From the NCBI GenBank assembly GCA_016713245.1, contig JADJPM010000001.1, positions 1,984,001 through 2,048,000 of the forward strand: a DNA stretch of 64,000 nucleotides, in the 5' to 3' direction. Position 1 is the first letter of the stretch. The number at the start of each line of letters is the position of its first letter. Made by a program: the position numbers and the translations under genes. The DNA is from Verrucomicrobiaceae bacterium (GTDB lineage Bacteria; Verrucomicrobiota; Verrucomicrobiia; Verrucomicrobiales; Verrucomicrobiaceae). This document shows, one piece after another, positions 29,320 to 38,391 of this stretch. The notes under the pieces were generated by a model. The model made no database searches, was not told where the DNA came from, and saw nothing but the letters and a program-made list of their open reading frames with translations.

Positions 29320-31737
29320 ATGCCAGGCAAGTTCTTTGCCTCGCACTGGCGTGGCGTGAGCTACGGGCCCTTCGCGCCAGATTCAAAGCGGGTGGTGGAC
29401 GTGGATTTCGCGCACATCGCCAAGCTCGGCTTCAACAGCGTGCGGCTGTATGAAATTCCTGATCAGGCCACGCTCGACGCGGCGATGAAGCATGGCTTGA
29501 AGCTGCTGTGCGGCATTCCATGGTCAGAGCACATCGACTTTCTGAGCGATGCGAGTGCATGGGAGGACATTCGGCGGCGTGTGGCGAATGGCGCGGCGTT
29601 TCTCGGCAGGCAGGAGGCGGTCTCGGCCATCCTGGTGGGCAATGAGATCGAGAAGACGCTCGTGCGATGGATGCGGCCGAGCCGCGTGCGAGCGGCGATG
29701 GAAGAGCTGATCGAGCTGGCTCATGCGCAGGCACCGCAAAAGCTCGTGAGCTATGCCACCTACCCTTCGACGGAGTACCTGGTGCCGCGAAACGCGGACT
29801 TCCTGGCGGTGAACGTGTATCTGGAGCGTCGCGAGGAATTCACCCGCTATCTCGCCCGCTTGCAAAACCTCGCGGGGAACATGCCGCTGGTGATCACCGA
29901 GTTTGGTCTCGATACTGCCGCGCATGGTGAAGAGGCTCAAAGCGAGGCTTTTCGATGGTTTGAGGCTGAATGTATGGTGGGAGGTTGTGCGGGCACGTTT
30001 TGGTTCAGTTACACCGATGAATGGTTTCGCGGCGGTGAAGAGGTCACGGCATGGCGTTTCGGTTTGGTGACGCGTGAGCGAAATGAGCGTGCGGTATGCC
30101 AGATCGAGCCTGCGAAGCTTTCACCGCCTGCGAATGCCCCGCGCATGTCCGTGGTGGTCTGCACGCGGAATGGTTCGCGGACGTTACGTGAGTGTTTGGA
30201 GTCGCTCAAAGCGCTGAACTATCCCGATTGCGAGGTTTGGGTGGTCGATGATGGTTCGACAGATGCCACGCCGGAGATCGCGAAGGCTTTCGACTTCGTG
30301 AAGTATCATCGACAGGAGCCGGCAGGACTCAGCGTGGCACGCAATCGCGGCGCAGAACTGGCCACCGGCAGCATCGTGGCCTACACGGATGATGATTGCA
30401 TCGCGCATACGGACTGGCTTTTGCATCTCAGTCATGCTTTTGCCGATGAAGGTGTGATCGCGGCGGGAGGACCGAACATTCCACCGCCGCCGCGGAATCG
30501 CGTCGAGCGTGTCGTGGCCGCCGCGCCGGGTGCTCCGGCGCATGTTTTGCTCAGCGATACGGAGGCGGAGCATCTGCCGGGCTGCAATCTGGCGATCCGC
30601 AAAGACGCGCTGAATGCCATTGGTGGTTTCACAGCGGATTTCACTACGGCGGGCGATGACGTCGATATCTGCTGGCGGCTTCGCGAGCATGGCGGACGCG
30701 GCAGCCTGCGCTTCGTGCCGGGCGCGATGGTGTGGCATCATCGCCGTTTCACGATTCGTGCCTATTTGAAGCAACAACGCGGCTATGGCCTCGCAGAGGC
30801 GCTTTTGATGGCGGAGCATCCAGAGCGCTTTGGCCCGCTTGGTGGCGCTCGCTGGCGAGGTGGCATTTACGGCGATCATCTGCCTTCCGATCATCCGCGT
30901 GAGGGTAGCATCTTTCATGGCCCGCTGGGTCTCGGGGCCTTCCAGACGATCTATGCGGCGAACACCGGCTTTCGCTGGTGGGACTGGTTCACGGGCGTGA
31001 TCTGGATCGCGCTGGCCTTGCTGGCGGTGGTGTTGAGGCTGGAATCAGTGGCGGTGATGATGGTGATCTTTGCCGGATGGGCATCGTGGCGGATCAGCCG
31101 GCGGAACGCGCATGCGTCCTGCCTGCATGGTGTGCGTGATGGCGCTTTGCTTTGGCTGCTGAGCTTCTTGCAGCCGGTGGTGCGGGAGTTTGCGAGGCTG
31201 TGCGGCATGCTAATCTACGCCGCACGTCCCACCTGGCGGCCGCATTTGCCGGAGATCCTGCCACCGCTGAAGCCGGGCAAAATCTCGCTCACGCTGGCGA
31301 CGCGGTCGTTTTGGAGTGAAGAAGGTCGTGACCGTCATCACCTGCTCGATGGATTGCGAAGCGTGCTGGCGGAAAAACGCCGACTGTATCGTGAGGACGA
31401 TGGCTGGCGGTGGTTTGATTTCGAGTTGGACCCGCACAGCGATCTCTCACGAGCCTTCATAACCGTCACCGAGTATCACGGGCAGGGGCGCTGCCTCACG
31501 AGGGTGCGCTGCCTGCTGCGGGTGAGGCGTGGGCTGGGGTGGAATCTTGTGCTGTGGCTGGGCTTCGCAGGCCTGCTGGCCACGCTGCCGATGCCCATCG
31601 GATTTCTCGGCGTGATCGGAGCCGGCGGCACGCTCATCGGCATCCCGCTGGCGCTGCGCTTCATCCGCCGTGATCTGACGGCGATGCTGCACGAGGCCGC
31701 AAAACAAGCCGGGATGCCAGAATCCACAAAACGATAG
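29320..31737 (+). CDS. Fusion of a glycoside-hydrolase TIM barrel with a family-2 glycosyltransferase
   Basis: About 805 residues from ATG 29320 (an in-frame TTG at 29281 exists). Residues 1-255: clan GH-A-type barrel with LGFNSVRLYEIP, LVGNEIEKT (Glu109, likely acid/base) and LVITEFGLDT (Glu194, likely nucleophile). Residues 276-510: GT2 domain with MSVVVCTRNGSRTL, VWVVDDGSTD, AYTDDDC (DXD at 357-359), GCNLAIRKDAL and AGDDVDICWRL. Two membrane segments follow (GVIWIALALLAVVL, VMMVIFAGWASW), then a soluble tail and a terminal hydrophobic hairpin. No export signal at the N-terminus. A role in polysaccharide synthesis with editing is plausible. The 3' end overlaps the convergent VTT gene by 77 bases. 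Confidence 0.85.
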   Translation: MPGKFFASHWRGVSYGPFAPDSKRVVDVDFAHIAKLGFNSVRLYEIPDQATLDAAMKHGLKLLCGIPWSEHIDFLSDASAWEDIRRRVANGAAFLGRQEAVSAILVGNEIEKTLVRWMRPSRVRAAMEELIELAHAQAPQKLVSYATYPSTEYLVPRNADFLAVNVYLERREEFTRYLARLQNLAGNMPLVITEFGLDTAAHGEEAQSEAFRWFEAECMVGGCAGTFWFSYTDEWFRGGEEVTAWRFGLVTRERNERAVCQIEPAKLSPPANAPRMSVVVCTRNGSRTLRECLESLKALNYPDCEVWVVDDGSTDATPEIAKAFDFVKYHRQEPAGLSVARNRGAELATGSIVAYTDDDCIAHTDWLLHLSHAFADEGVIAAGGPNIPPPPRNRVERVVAAAPGAPAHVLLSDTEAEHLPGCNLAIRKDALNAIGGFTADFTTAGDDVDICWRLREHGGRGSLRFVPGAMVWHHRRFTIRAYLKQQRGYGLAEALLMAEHPERFGPLGGARWRGGIYGDHLPSDHPREGSIFHGPLGLGAFQTIYAANTGFRWWDWFTGVIWIALALLAVVLRLESVAVMMVIFAGWASWRISRRNAHASCLHGVRDGALLWLLSFLQPVVREFARLCGMLIYAARPTWRPHLPEILPPLKPGKISLTLATRSFWSEEGRDRHHLLDGLRSVLAEKRRLYREDDGWRWFDFELDPHSDLSRAFITVTEYHGQGRCLTRVRCLLRVRRGLGWNLVLWLGFAGLLATLPMPIGFLGVIGAGGTLIGIPLALRFIRRDLTAMLHEAAKQAGMPESTKR

Positions 31738-32332
31738 GCGTGATGGCACTCAGAGCGATGGCCCAAGTGGGCTCGCTTTGACCAAGATGACCGATGGCAG
31801 CAAAAGCAACGCCCAGCGGGATGCTGCCACAGGCGAGTGCCGGCAAAAACACCCGCCAGCGCATGCGGGCAATGCCGGCTAGGCACGCGACAGCTTCCGG
31901 GAGCACGGGCGTCCATCGCGAAACCGCCACGAGCCATCCGCCGTGTCGCTCAAACAAAGCCTCCGCCTTTTGAATGCCTGCCTCACCGGCAATCCAAACC
32001 GCCGCTCCGCGTCCCAGCCAGCGGCACGCGGCATACGCCACGATGCCGGAAAGCATCGAACCGGCGGCGCACACGATCCCGCCGACGAGCCAGCCATACA
32101 CCCAACCGATGGCGGACATGACAACGGTGGAAGGCACCGGCAGCACGATGTCACTCACGAGCAGGACGACGCCACCTGCCCAGGCCCACACGCCAAAGCC
32201 TTCCATCCATTCACGAGCACCCTCAAGGCTCAGCGCCGCGTCAAAGCGTCCGCCCCAGATGAAAAAGGGGATCAGGATGGCTCCCAGCAGAACCAGGATC
32301 AAAAGCACCAACGAACCGCGACGCGCAGGCAT
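31661..32332 (-). CDS. VTT-domain (DedA-like) membrane protein
   Basis: About 223 residues from ATG 32332 (MPARRGSLVL); an upstream GTG at 32347 is also in frame. Hydrophobic segments LVLLILVLLGAILIPFFIW and GVWAWAGGVVLLVSDIVLPVPST are followed by the VTT core (IGWVYGWLVGGIVCAAGSML, AACRWLGRGAA, RWTPVLPEAVACLAGIARM). Members flip or transport lipids such as undecaprenyl phosphate. Its 3' end overlaps the convergent fusion gene. Confidence 0.85.
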   Translation of the reverse strand: MPARRGSLVLLILVLLGAILIPFFIWGGRFDAALSLEGAREWMEGFGVWAWAGGVVLLVSDIVLPVPSTVVMSAIGWVYGWLVGGIVCAAGSMLSGIVAYAACRWLGRGAAVWIAGEAGIQKAEALFERHGGWLVAVSRWTPVLPEAVACLAGIARMRWRVFLPALACGSIPLGVAFAAIGHLGQSEPTWAIALSAITPIVLWILASRLVLRPRAASPSDHGG

Positions 32333-32394
32333 CCGGCATACCAACACGCTGCGAGGTCAGTTGCAAGACCTCCTCGCATCTCGCATGCTTTCGC

Positions 32395-32688
32395 ATGCCA
32401 CCGGAGCCCACTGATTTCTCCCGCCTCTTCAATCAAGGCGAGGCCGCGCTGTGGTTCATCATCGCCATCACCTTGCTCGTGCGACCGGTGCCAAAGCTCG
32501 CCAAAACAGGCTGGCGATGGCTCCTGCCGATGTGCTTTGTCGTTTTCGGCATCTCTGATGTCATCGAAGCGCAAACAGGTGCCTGGTGGCATCCATGGTG
32601 GCTCTTCGCGATGAAGGCGCTGTGCGTGCTGGGCTTCCTGGGGGCGATTTTTCGGGCGAAAAAGAGCCGCCCGCCGGATTCCCAATGA
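32395..32688 (+). CDS. Small membrane protein, unknown function
   Basis: 97 residues with three hydrophobic segments: ALWFIIAITLLV, WLLPMCFVVFGISDVIEA and MKALCVLGFLGAIF, ending in a basic tail (RAKKSRPPDSQ). I do not recognise the family. It is divergent from the VTT gene with a 62-base gap. Confidence 0.6.
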   Translation: MPPEPTDFSRLFNQGEAALWFIIAITLLVRPVPKLAKTGWRWLLPMCFVVFGISDVIEAQTGAWWHPWWLFAMKALCVLGFLGAIFRAKKSRPPDSQ

Positions 32689-32728
32689 CGATGGCGTTCT
32701 CATCAGGCAGGATGATGGCACCTTTTGC

Positions 32729-33181
32729 ATGAATGCCCTCCTTTTCCGCTTCGCTGTTGCCTGCTGTTTCGCTGGCCTTTTGACGGCCGCCGAACTCCCC
32801 ACCGTCGCCCCGGGCTCGGAGGAATGGAAAGCAATCTATGATCCAGCCTTTGAAAAACCGACGGAGTTGCCCGGCGACTCGGAATTGCGCCGTGACCTAT
32901 TCGACCTGATCCGGCCCAAGGCAGAGAAGCTCGCTGGGGCACCTGTGAAATTCCAAGGCAATCTCCGAGTGTATCGGAACTGGGCCTTTTTCAGTGGCAA
33001 CTCTCTCGATGCCAATGGCAAGCCGGTGCAGTATCCCGAGCTTCAAAACAGCGACACCGTTGCCCTGTGGTTGCGTACGCAAGACGGGTGGAAGGTGGTC
33101 GATTTCGCCGCCGGACACAGCGATGCCTTCTTCATCATCTGGCCGGAACAGTATGGCATGCCTGCCGAATTGCTGAAGTGA
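32729..33181 (+). CDS. Small secreted protein, unknown function
   Basis: 150 residues with signal peptide (LLFRFAVACCFAGLLTAAE). The mature part has RRDLFDLIRPKAEKLAGAPV, VKFQGNLRVYRNWAFFSGNS and TVALWLRTQDGWKVVDFAAG. This is the shape of small secreted domains that resemble NTF2-like or lumazine-binding-like proteins of unknown role in many Gram-negatives. Convergent with the cytochrome gene, 5 bases apart. Confidence 0.68.
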   Translation: MNALLFRFAVACCFAGLLTAAELPTVAPGSEEWKAIYDPAFEKPTELPGDSELRRDLFDLIRPKAEKLAGAPVKFQGNLRVYRNWAFFSGNSLDANGKPVQYPELQNSDTVALWLRTQDGWKVVDFAAGHSDAFFIIWPEQYGMPAELLK

Positions 33182-33186
33182 CCGGG

Positions 33187-33588
33187 CTAGATGGAGCGCG
33201 GCAGCGGACCCTGCGGTGAGAGCTTCACGTTGCTCGCAGGCAGTTTGGCACCTGCCTTGATCCAATCGCGCAAGATTTGAACTTCCTTCTTGGAGATGGC
33301 GTGGCCGCTTGGCGGCATGGCACCGGGCATTTTGTCGGAGAAAGTGACCACCTGGAAGAAACGGCTGGCCTCCGGCTTGCCAGGAACGATCCAACTCGTG
33401 CCGATGAGCTTCGCGATGGCCTGCGTGTCGTTGATCGGCGGCATGGTGGAGAGGCGGTTGTCACCGTGGCAGTGAACGCAGTTGGTTTCGAGCACGCTGC
33501 GCACTTGGTCGAAAGCGGTGGCATCTGCCTCGCTGACGGGCTTTTGAGCGCAGGAGGCGAGGAGAAGGAGAGGAAGAAAGCGCTTCAT
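33187..33588 (-). CDS. Small c-type cytochrome lipoprotein (planctomycetal cytochrome C-like)
   Basis: 133 residues from ATG 33588 (MKRFLPLLLLASCAQKP) with a lipobox LLASC, so the mature protein is lipid-anchored at Cys13. Heme motif CVHCH sits in SVLETNCVHCHGDNR, and a distal Met is offered by KMPGAMPPSGHAIS, the usual pattern of the PSCyt1-type domain. The partner reductase or oxidase is not adjacent. A further frame upstream to 33636 is not needed. Confidence 0.87.
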   Translation of the reverse strand: MKRFLPLLLLASCAQKPVSEADATAFDQVRSVLETNCVHCHGDNRLSTMPPINDTQAIAKLIGTSWIVPGKPEASRFFQVVTFSDKMPGAMPPSGHAISKKEVQILRDWIKAGAKLPASNVKLSPQGPLPRSI

Positions 33589-33626
33589 GTGCGCACTAGA
33601 CGGCAGATCATGCTTTGAGACAAGCA

Positions 33627-33655
33627 TTGACAACAACCGGGCAGGTTCCTAGACT
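33627..33655 (+). promoter_or_regulatory. Sigma-70-type promoter of the PUR-alpha-like gene
   Basis: A perfect -35 box TTGACA (33627-33632), a 17-base spacer and -10 box TAGACT (33650-33655), giving a predicted start near 33662, about 57 bases before ATG 33719. It is the best-matching housekeeping promoter I found in the window. The same TAGACT occurs at 830-835 upstream of the gene at 855, but without a good -35. Confidence 0.7.
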
Positions 33656-33718
33656 CGTCAGCAATTCCAAGGAAACAGCGGCATCGGGCGGCTGGTTTGG
33701 AAGATCAACACCACTGGC

Positions 33719-33976
33719 ATGAGGAACTTTGATTCAGATGAAGAACGGCGGCCACACAACCCGCCGCTGCACTCGGAAAAAATCGTGACGGACCGGAAGA
33801 TCTTCTTCCTGGACCTCAAAGAGAATGACCGCGGACGGTTCATCAAGATCACCGAGGACGTGCGCGGCCGCCGCGATACGATCATCCTCCCCATTGAGGC
33901 CGCTCAGGAGTTCATGGACGCGATGATGCGTGCCTTGGACGTGGCAAACGGCGGCGATGGCACGGTGGAGGATTAA
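33719..33976 (+). CDS. PUR-alpha-like nucleic-acid-binding protein (DUF3276)
   Basis: 85 residues. Contains the PUR-type core: TDRKIFFLDLKENDRGRFIK, ITEDVRGRRDTIILP and AAQEFMDAMMRAL. Bacterial homologues of this small protein (PUR repeat, beta-beta-beta-beta-alpha) bind single-stranded DNA or RNA as dimers; in Borrelia and Bacteroidetes they act in gene regulation. It is a stand-alone gene with its own promoter at 33627-33655. Confidence 0.85.
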   Translation: MRNFDSDEERRPHNPPLHSEKIVTDRKIFFLDLKENDRGRFIKITEDVRGRRDTIILPIEAAQEFMDAMMRALDVANGGDGTVED

Positions 33977-33978
33977 TT

Positions 33979-34013
33979 GTGGGCGGTGGACTGTGGCCGG
34001 TGGGCGGTAAAGA
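33979..34013. repeat. Heptanucleotide repeat run between PUR-alpha-like and lactonase genes
   Basis: Four consecutive heptamers GTGGGCG, GTGGACT, GTGGCCG, GTGGGCG (33979-34006), followed by a weaker GTAAAGA. It begins two bases after the stop codon of the upstream gene and lies in the 81-base gap before the lactonase gene. Confidence 0.75.
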
Positions 34014-34057
34014 AGGGTGCTTGACCGTGCTCGTACGTTCATTCAGCATCGACGGCC

Positions 34058-35206
34058 ATGAAATCCAGCCTGCTAGCCTTCGCTCTTGTCTTGCTCACCT
34101 CCGCCGCCCTCGCGGGTGATAACTACCTCGTCTATTTCGGCACGAACACGAATGCCAAAAACGGCAGCAAAGGTATCTATGTGGCCCGTTTCAACGCGGC
34201 CAGTGGGGCGCTGACAAAACCTGAACTCGCTGCCGAGGCTGGCAATCCGGGCTTCCTCTCGATTCATCCTTCCAAGAAGTATCTGTATGCCATTGGCGAT
34301 GTGACAGGACCGGATGGCAAGAAGGGCGGCGGCATCAGTTCCTTCACGATGGATGCCAGCACAGGCAAGCTGACGCTCATCAACCAGCAGAGCGCCGTCG
34401 GCAGCGGTCCCTGCCATGTGAATGTGGATGCCACCGGCAAGATGGCCGCCTTGGCAAACTACGGCAGCGGCAGCGTGGCCTCGTATGCGATCAGCGCCGA
34501 TGGAAAGCTCAGCGAGGCCGCCAGCTTCATCCAGCATGAGGGCAGCAGCATTGATCCGAAGCGCCAGGCCGGGCCGCACGCCCACTCGGTGAATTTCAGC
34601 CCCGACAATCGCTTCGCTTTCGCGTGCGACCTCGGACTCGACAAGGTGCTCATCTACAAAGTCGATCCCTCCACCGGCAAGATGACGCCAAACGAGCCCG
34701 CTTTTGCCAAAACACCCGCAGGCGGCGGTCCGCGTCACCTGGCCTTTCATCCGAGCGGCAAGTTCGTTTTTGTGAACAACGAGATGGCCATGACCGAGAC
34801 CGTTTTCGCCTACGATGCCGCCACCGGTGCCATGACCGAGGTTCAAACCGTCTCGACCTTGCCGGAAGCCGATCGCGGCAAGCCCGGCTACAGCACCGCC
34901 GAGACCTTGGCGCATCCGAACGGCAAGAATGTCTATGTTTCCAACCGCACGCACGACACCATCGCCGTGTTTGCCTGCGATCCGGCCACCGGAAAGCTCA
35001 CGCTCATCCAGAACGTGGCCGTCGAAGGCCAGATCCCGCGCAACATCTGCCTCGATCCCACCGGCAAGTGGCTCATCGCCGCTCATCAAAACAGCGGCAC
35101 CGCCGCGCTCTTCAAGGTGGATGCCGAAAGCGGCAAGCTGACCTTCACCGGCACCAAAGTGGAAGTCCCCGGCAGCATCTGCGTGCGCTTTTTGGCGGTG
35201 GATTGA
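34058..35206 (+). CDS. Secreted lactonase-like seven-bladed propeller protein
   Basis: 382 residues with signal peptide (SSLLAFALVLLTSAALAG). Matches the 6-phosphogluconolactonase (Pgl, YbhE-type) family: YFGTNTN, GIYVARFNAASGALTKPELA, GNPGFLSIHPSKKYLYAIGD, NYGSGSVASYAI, HAHSVNFSPDNRFAFACDLG, GGGPRHLAFHPSGKFVFVNN and IPRNICLDPTGKWLIAAHQN. True Pgl is cytosolic; the signal peptide here suggests a periplasmic lactonase with another substrate, as is common in Planctomycetes and Verrucomicrobia. Confidence 0.92.
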   Translation: MKSSLLAFALVLLTSAALAGDNYLVYFGTNTNAKNGSKGIYVARFNAASGALTKPELAAEAGNPGFLSIHPSKKYLYAIGDVTGPDGKKGGGISSFTMDASTGKLTLINQQSAVGSGPCHVNVDATGKMAALANYGSGSVASYAISADGKLSEAASFIQHEGSSIDPKRQAGPHAHSVNFSPDNRFAFACDLGLDKVLIYKVDPSTGKMTPNEPAFAKTPAGGGPRHLAFHPSGKFVFVNNEMAMTETVFAYDAATGAMTEVQTVSTLPEADRGKPGYSTAETLAHPNGKNVYVSNRTHDTIAVFACDPATGKLTLIQNVAVEGQIPRNICLDPTGKWLIAAHQNSGTAALFKVDAESGKLTFTGTKVEVPGSICVRFLAVD

Positions 35207-35272
35207 GATTCGAGCGGCCGGGAAGGTTGCAAGGGAGATGAAGCGCGGCTTCATTTCCGGCCCCCAACAGCC

Positions 35273-35962
35273 ATGTCCGACGAAATCACTTCTGCTTCTC
35301 CCGCCATTCCGAGCATTCTTTCCCCCGAGGAGGCCCGTGTCCTGGGCTGCCTGATCGAAAAGGAGATCACGCTGCCGGACTACTACCCGATGACGCTGAA
35401 TGCGCTCGTTTCCGCCTGCAATCAGACGACGAGCCGTGATCCGGTGATGCAGCTCGATGACAGTACCGTGCAACGGGCGCTCGATTCGATGAAGGGCAGG
35501 GGATACGTCTTCCAGGTCACCATCGTGGGTGCTCGGGTGCAAAAGTATCGCCACAACCTCAAAGGCAAGCTCCCGGACCTCGAACGCCCGCAGGTGGCGC
35601 TGCTGTGCATGCTGCTGCTGCGCGGAGCCCAGACCGCCGGCGAACTGCGCCAGCGCACGGAGCGCCTGCATGCCTTCCCGGACATTGAAAGCGTGGACAA
35701 CACCCTCGCCGAGCTCATCGGCTACCGCTCAGGCCCGGTGATCAAATGCCTGCCAGCCGGCCCCGGACGTCGCGTGGCGCAGTATTTGCACCTCTTCTGC
35801 GGTGATGTGGAGCCGCAGGCGATCGCCGCGCCCATCGTGAGCACGCCTGCCAGCTCGGCGGCGGCGCTCGATGACGATTGGAAGACCAAAATCGAGGCGG
35901 AAATGGCGCTGATGAAGGCGCAGATCAGCCGCCTGCAGGAGCTGGTGGGCACGGTGAGGTAA
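35273..35962 (+). CDS. yceH: YceH family protein (DUF480)
   Basis: 229 residues. Hallmarks: LSPEEARVLGCLIEKEITLP, YYPMTLNALVSACNQTTSRD, VQRALDSMKGRG, RPQVALLCMLLLRGAQTAGE and ALD-type C-terminus with a helical tail. The fold has two winged-helix domains. Known members affect biofilm, motility or envelope phenotypes; the mechanism is unsettled. A small hairpin ATGAAGC/GCTTCAT lies 19 bases before the start. Confidence 0.94.
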   Translation: MSDEITSASPAIPSILSPEEARVLGCLIEKEITLPDYYPMTLNALVSACNQTTSRDPVMQLDDSTVQRALDSMKGRGYVFQVTIVGARVQKYRHNLKGKLPDLERPQVALLCMLLLRGAQTAGELRQRTERLHAFPDIESVDNTLAELIGYRSGPVIKCLPAGPGRRVAQYLHLFCGDVEPQAIAAPIVSTPASSAAALDDDWKTKIEAEMALMKAQISRLQELVGTVR

Positions 35963-35973
35963 GGTGGGGCCAG

Positions 35974-36040
35974 TTTCAGGTTCCAAGTTTCAAGGTGGAG
36001 GCCGTGCTGGATCTGAAACTTGGAACGTGAAACTTGAAAC
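35974..36040. repeat. Inverted pair of heptanucleotide repeats between yceH and hisF
   Basis: Left arm: heptamers TTTCAGG, TTCCAAG, TTTCAAG (35974-35994). Right arm: CTGAAAC, TTGGAAC, GTGAAAC, TTGAAAC (36013-36040). Each arm is a 7-bp-period run of a YTKRAAC-like unit and the two arms are inverse, so the RNA can fold into a hairpin. It may act as a terminator-like or processing element between yceH and hisF, which start 115 bases apart in the same direction. Confidence 0.85.
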
Positions 36041-36076
36041 CTTCTCCCGCCGCGTCCTTGATGCCCCTCCCCCTCT

Positions 36077-36835
<759 letters not shown>

Positions 36836-36910
36836 ACCAGCCGCGATAGCTGAAGACGACGCGTCAAAGTCTGAATGAAGCAGGCACCATGCAGGCGTTT
36901 TATCGCTCAC

Positions 36911-37810
36911 ATGAACCGCCGCCGTTTTCTCCAATCCATCGCCGCTGCAGCCACCACGCCCGCCTTGGCGGCGGATAAGCCGTGGAAGCTGAACTACATG
37001 CTCGCCTCCTCGATGTATGGCAGCCTACCACTGGCAGACATTCTCCCCGAGGTGAAAAAGACCGGTGCCACCGCCATCGAACTCTGGCCGAAGAAGCATG
37101 GCACGCAGCGGGAGGAGTTGGATGCCATCGGGCATGAGAAATTCGCCGCGATGCTCAAGGAACACGGCATCGGCTTCGGCGGCACCACGCGGTATGATTT
37201 GGGGCCATTCAAGCTGGCCGAGGAGATCGCCGTCGTGAAGAAACTCGGTGGCTCCTTCATTGTCACCGGAGGCGAAGGTGCATGGAAGGGCCTCACGCCG
37301 GAGCAGCTCAAAGCGAACGTGAAGGACTTCGTGGAGAAAATGAAGCCCCATGCCGCCCTCGCGGCCGAAAACGGTGTCACCATCGGCATCGAAAATCATA
37401 TCAACAACCTCATCGACACCCCGGACAGCCTTCGATGGCTCGCCGATGACATCCGCGAGATGCCTGGCATCGGCATCGCCCTGGCCCCCTATCATTTGCC
37501 TCAAGATACCAAACTTCTCAGCGACCTCATCCGGCTCATCGACCGCAAGATGACGCTCTTTTATACCTGGGAGCACGGCAAAGGCTGCATGAAGCCGATG
37601 CCCAAGGACGAGGAACTCCAGCAAATGCCCGGTCGCGGCCCTCTCGACTGGAAGCCTCTGCTCGATGCCCTCAAAGCCGTCAATTTCACCGGCCCCACGG
37701 AGATTTTCATGCACCCCACCCCTCGCGGCATCCCCATCCTCCCCACCGCCGCCGAAACGACCGCCGAGATCGCTCGGGCCAAAGAGCACCTCGACAAGCT
37801 GGAGGGGTAA
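36911..37810 (+). CDS. Tat-exported sugar phosphate isomerase/epimerase-like protein
   Basis: 299 residues from ATG 36911 (MNRRRFLQSIAAAATTPALA), a twin-arginine-like signal. The barrel has YGSLPLADILPEVKKTGATA, IELWPKKHGTQREELD, KLGGSFIVTGGEGAW, NGVTIGIENHINNLIDTP, MPGIGIALAPYHLPQD and a final TEIFMHPTPRGIP. Metal-binding Glu and His positions are plausible. Similar in type to the protein at 24491-25405 but only distantly alike. The substrate is unknown. Confidence 0.87.
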   Translation: MNRRRFLQSIAAAATTPALAADKPWKLNYMLASSMYGSLPLADILPEVKKTGATAIELWPKKHGTQREELDAIGHEKFAAMLKEHGIGFGGTTRYDLGPFKLAEEIAVVKKLGGSFIVTGGEGAWKGLTPEQLKANVKDFVEKMKPHAALAAENGVTIGIENHINNLIDTPDSLRWLADDIREMPGIGIALAPYHLPQDTKLLSDLIRLIDRKMTLFYTWEHGKGCMKPMPKDEELQQMPGRGPLDWKPLLDALKAVNFTGPTEIFMHPTPRGIPILPTAAETTAEIARAKEHLDKLEG

Positions 37811-37888
37811 AAGGGGCCGTATCCCGGAGAAAATCAGCTTTTCAATCGCACCGCCGGGCGAGTAAAAAGGGGGGGGAGAGACCTTCTA

Positions 37889-37940
37889 CCAGCCCGAAAG
37901 GCCGGTTTGGAAGGTAAAAACCGGTTGCCAAAAGGGCTGG
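37889..37940 (+). promoter_or_regulatory. Structured RNA element upstream of rplS (candidate leader)
   Basis: Outer stem CCAGCCC (37889-37895) / GGGCTGG (37934-37940) encloses inner stem CCGGTTT (37902-37908) / AAACCGG (37918-37924) with short purine-rich joining loops (GAAAGG, TTGCCAAAA). No T-run follows, so it is not a simple terminator. It ends 80 bases before the rplS start. L19 autoregulatory leaders are known in Firmicutes and Flavobacteria; this could be an analogous verrucomicrobial element. Inference only. The rest of the 210-base gap is GC-rich with a G9 run near 37870. Confidence 0.45.
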
Positions 37941-38020
37941 AGTGCCCATCTTCGCGCCCCCTCGCCCCCTAGGACCGATTGTACAACCCCTCCTGCGGCG
38001 CGTTTTGGACCCCATTTGCC

Positions 38021-38380
38021 ATGAACACCATTGAGAAGATCAACCAAGAGCAGTTGAAGAAGGAAATCGCCGAGTTTCGCGTGGGCGATACCGTGAAAGT
38101 CCACACCCGAGTCATCGAAGGTGACAAGGAGCGTGTCCAGCTCTTCGCCGGCATCGTCATCGCCCGTAAAGGCTATGGTATCAACGAAGCCTTCACCGTC
38201 CGCAAAATCAGCTACGGCGAAGGTGTGGAGCGTGTCTTCCCCCTGCACAGCCCCAAGGTCGCTAAGATCGAGGTCACCAAATCCGGCCGCGTCCGCCGCG
38301 CCCGTCTGCACTACCTCCGCGGCCGCCTTGGCAAAGAAGCCATGACGGTGAAGGAAGTCAGCCAGCAGCAGGCAGCCTAA
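38021..38380 (+). CDS. rplS: 50S ribosomal protein L19
   Basis: 119 residues from ATG 38021. L19 signatures: FRVGDTVKVHTRVIEGDKER, VQLFAGIVIARKGYGINEAF, TVRKISYGEGVERVFPLHSP and RRARLHYLRGRLGKEA. It lies at the 30S-50S interface of the ribosome. The usual partners trmD and rimM are absent here, so rplS stands alone between a sugar isomerase and a convergent hydrolase. A short C-terminal tail (VKEVSQQQAA) follows. Confidence 0.98.
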   Translation: MNTIEKINQEQLKKEIAEFRVGDTVKVHTRVIEGDKERVQLFAGIVIARKGYGINEAFTVRKISYGEGVERVFPLHSPKVAKIEVTKSGRVRRARLHYLRGRLGKEAMTVKEVSQQQAA

Positions 38381-38391
38381 TCCGCTTCCGA

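Noticed and set aside
35238..35254. Hairpin ATGAAGC/GCTTCAT before yceH
   Set aside because: Only 7 bp with a 3-base loop; could be chance. Mentioned in the yceH entry only.
34073..35671. 532-codon minus-strand ORF over the lactonase and yceH genes
   Set aside because: Shadow of two well-supported genes; the composition is that of an antisense frame.
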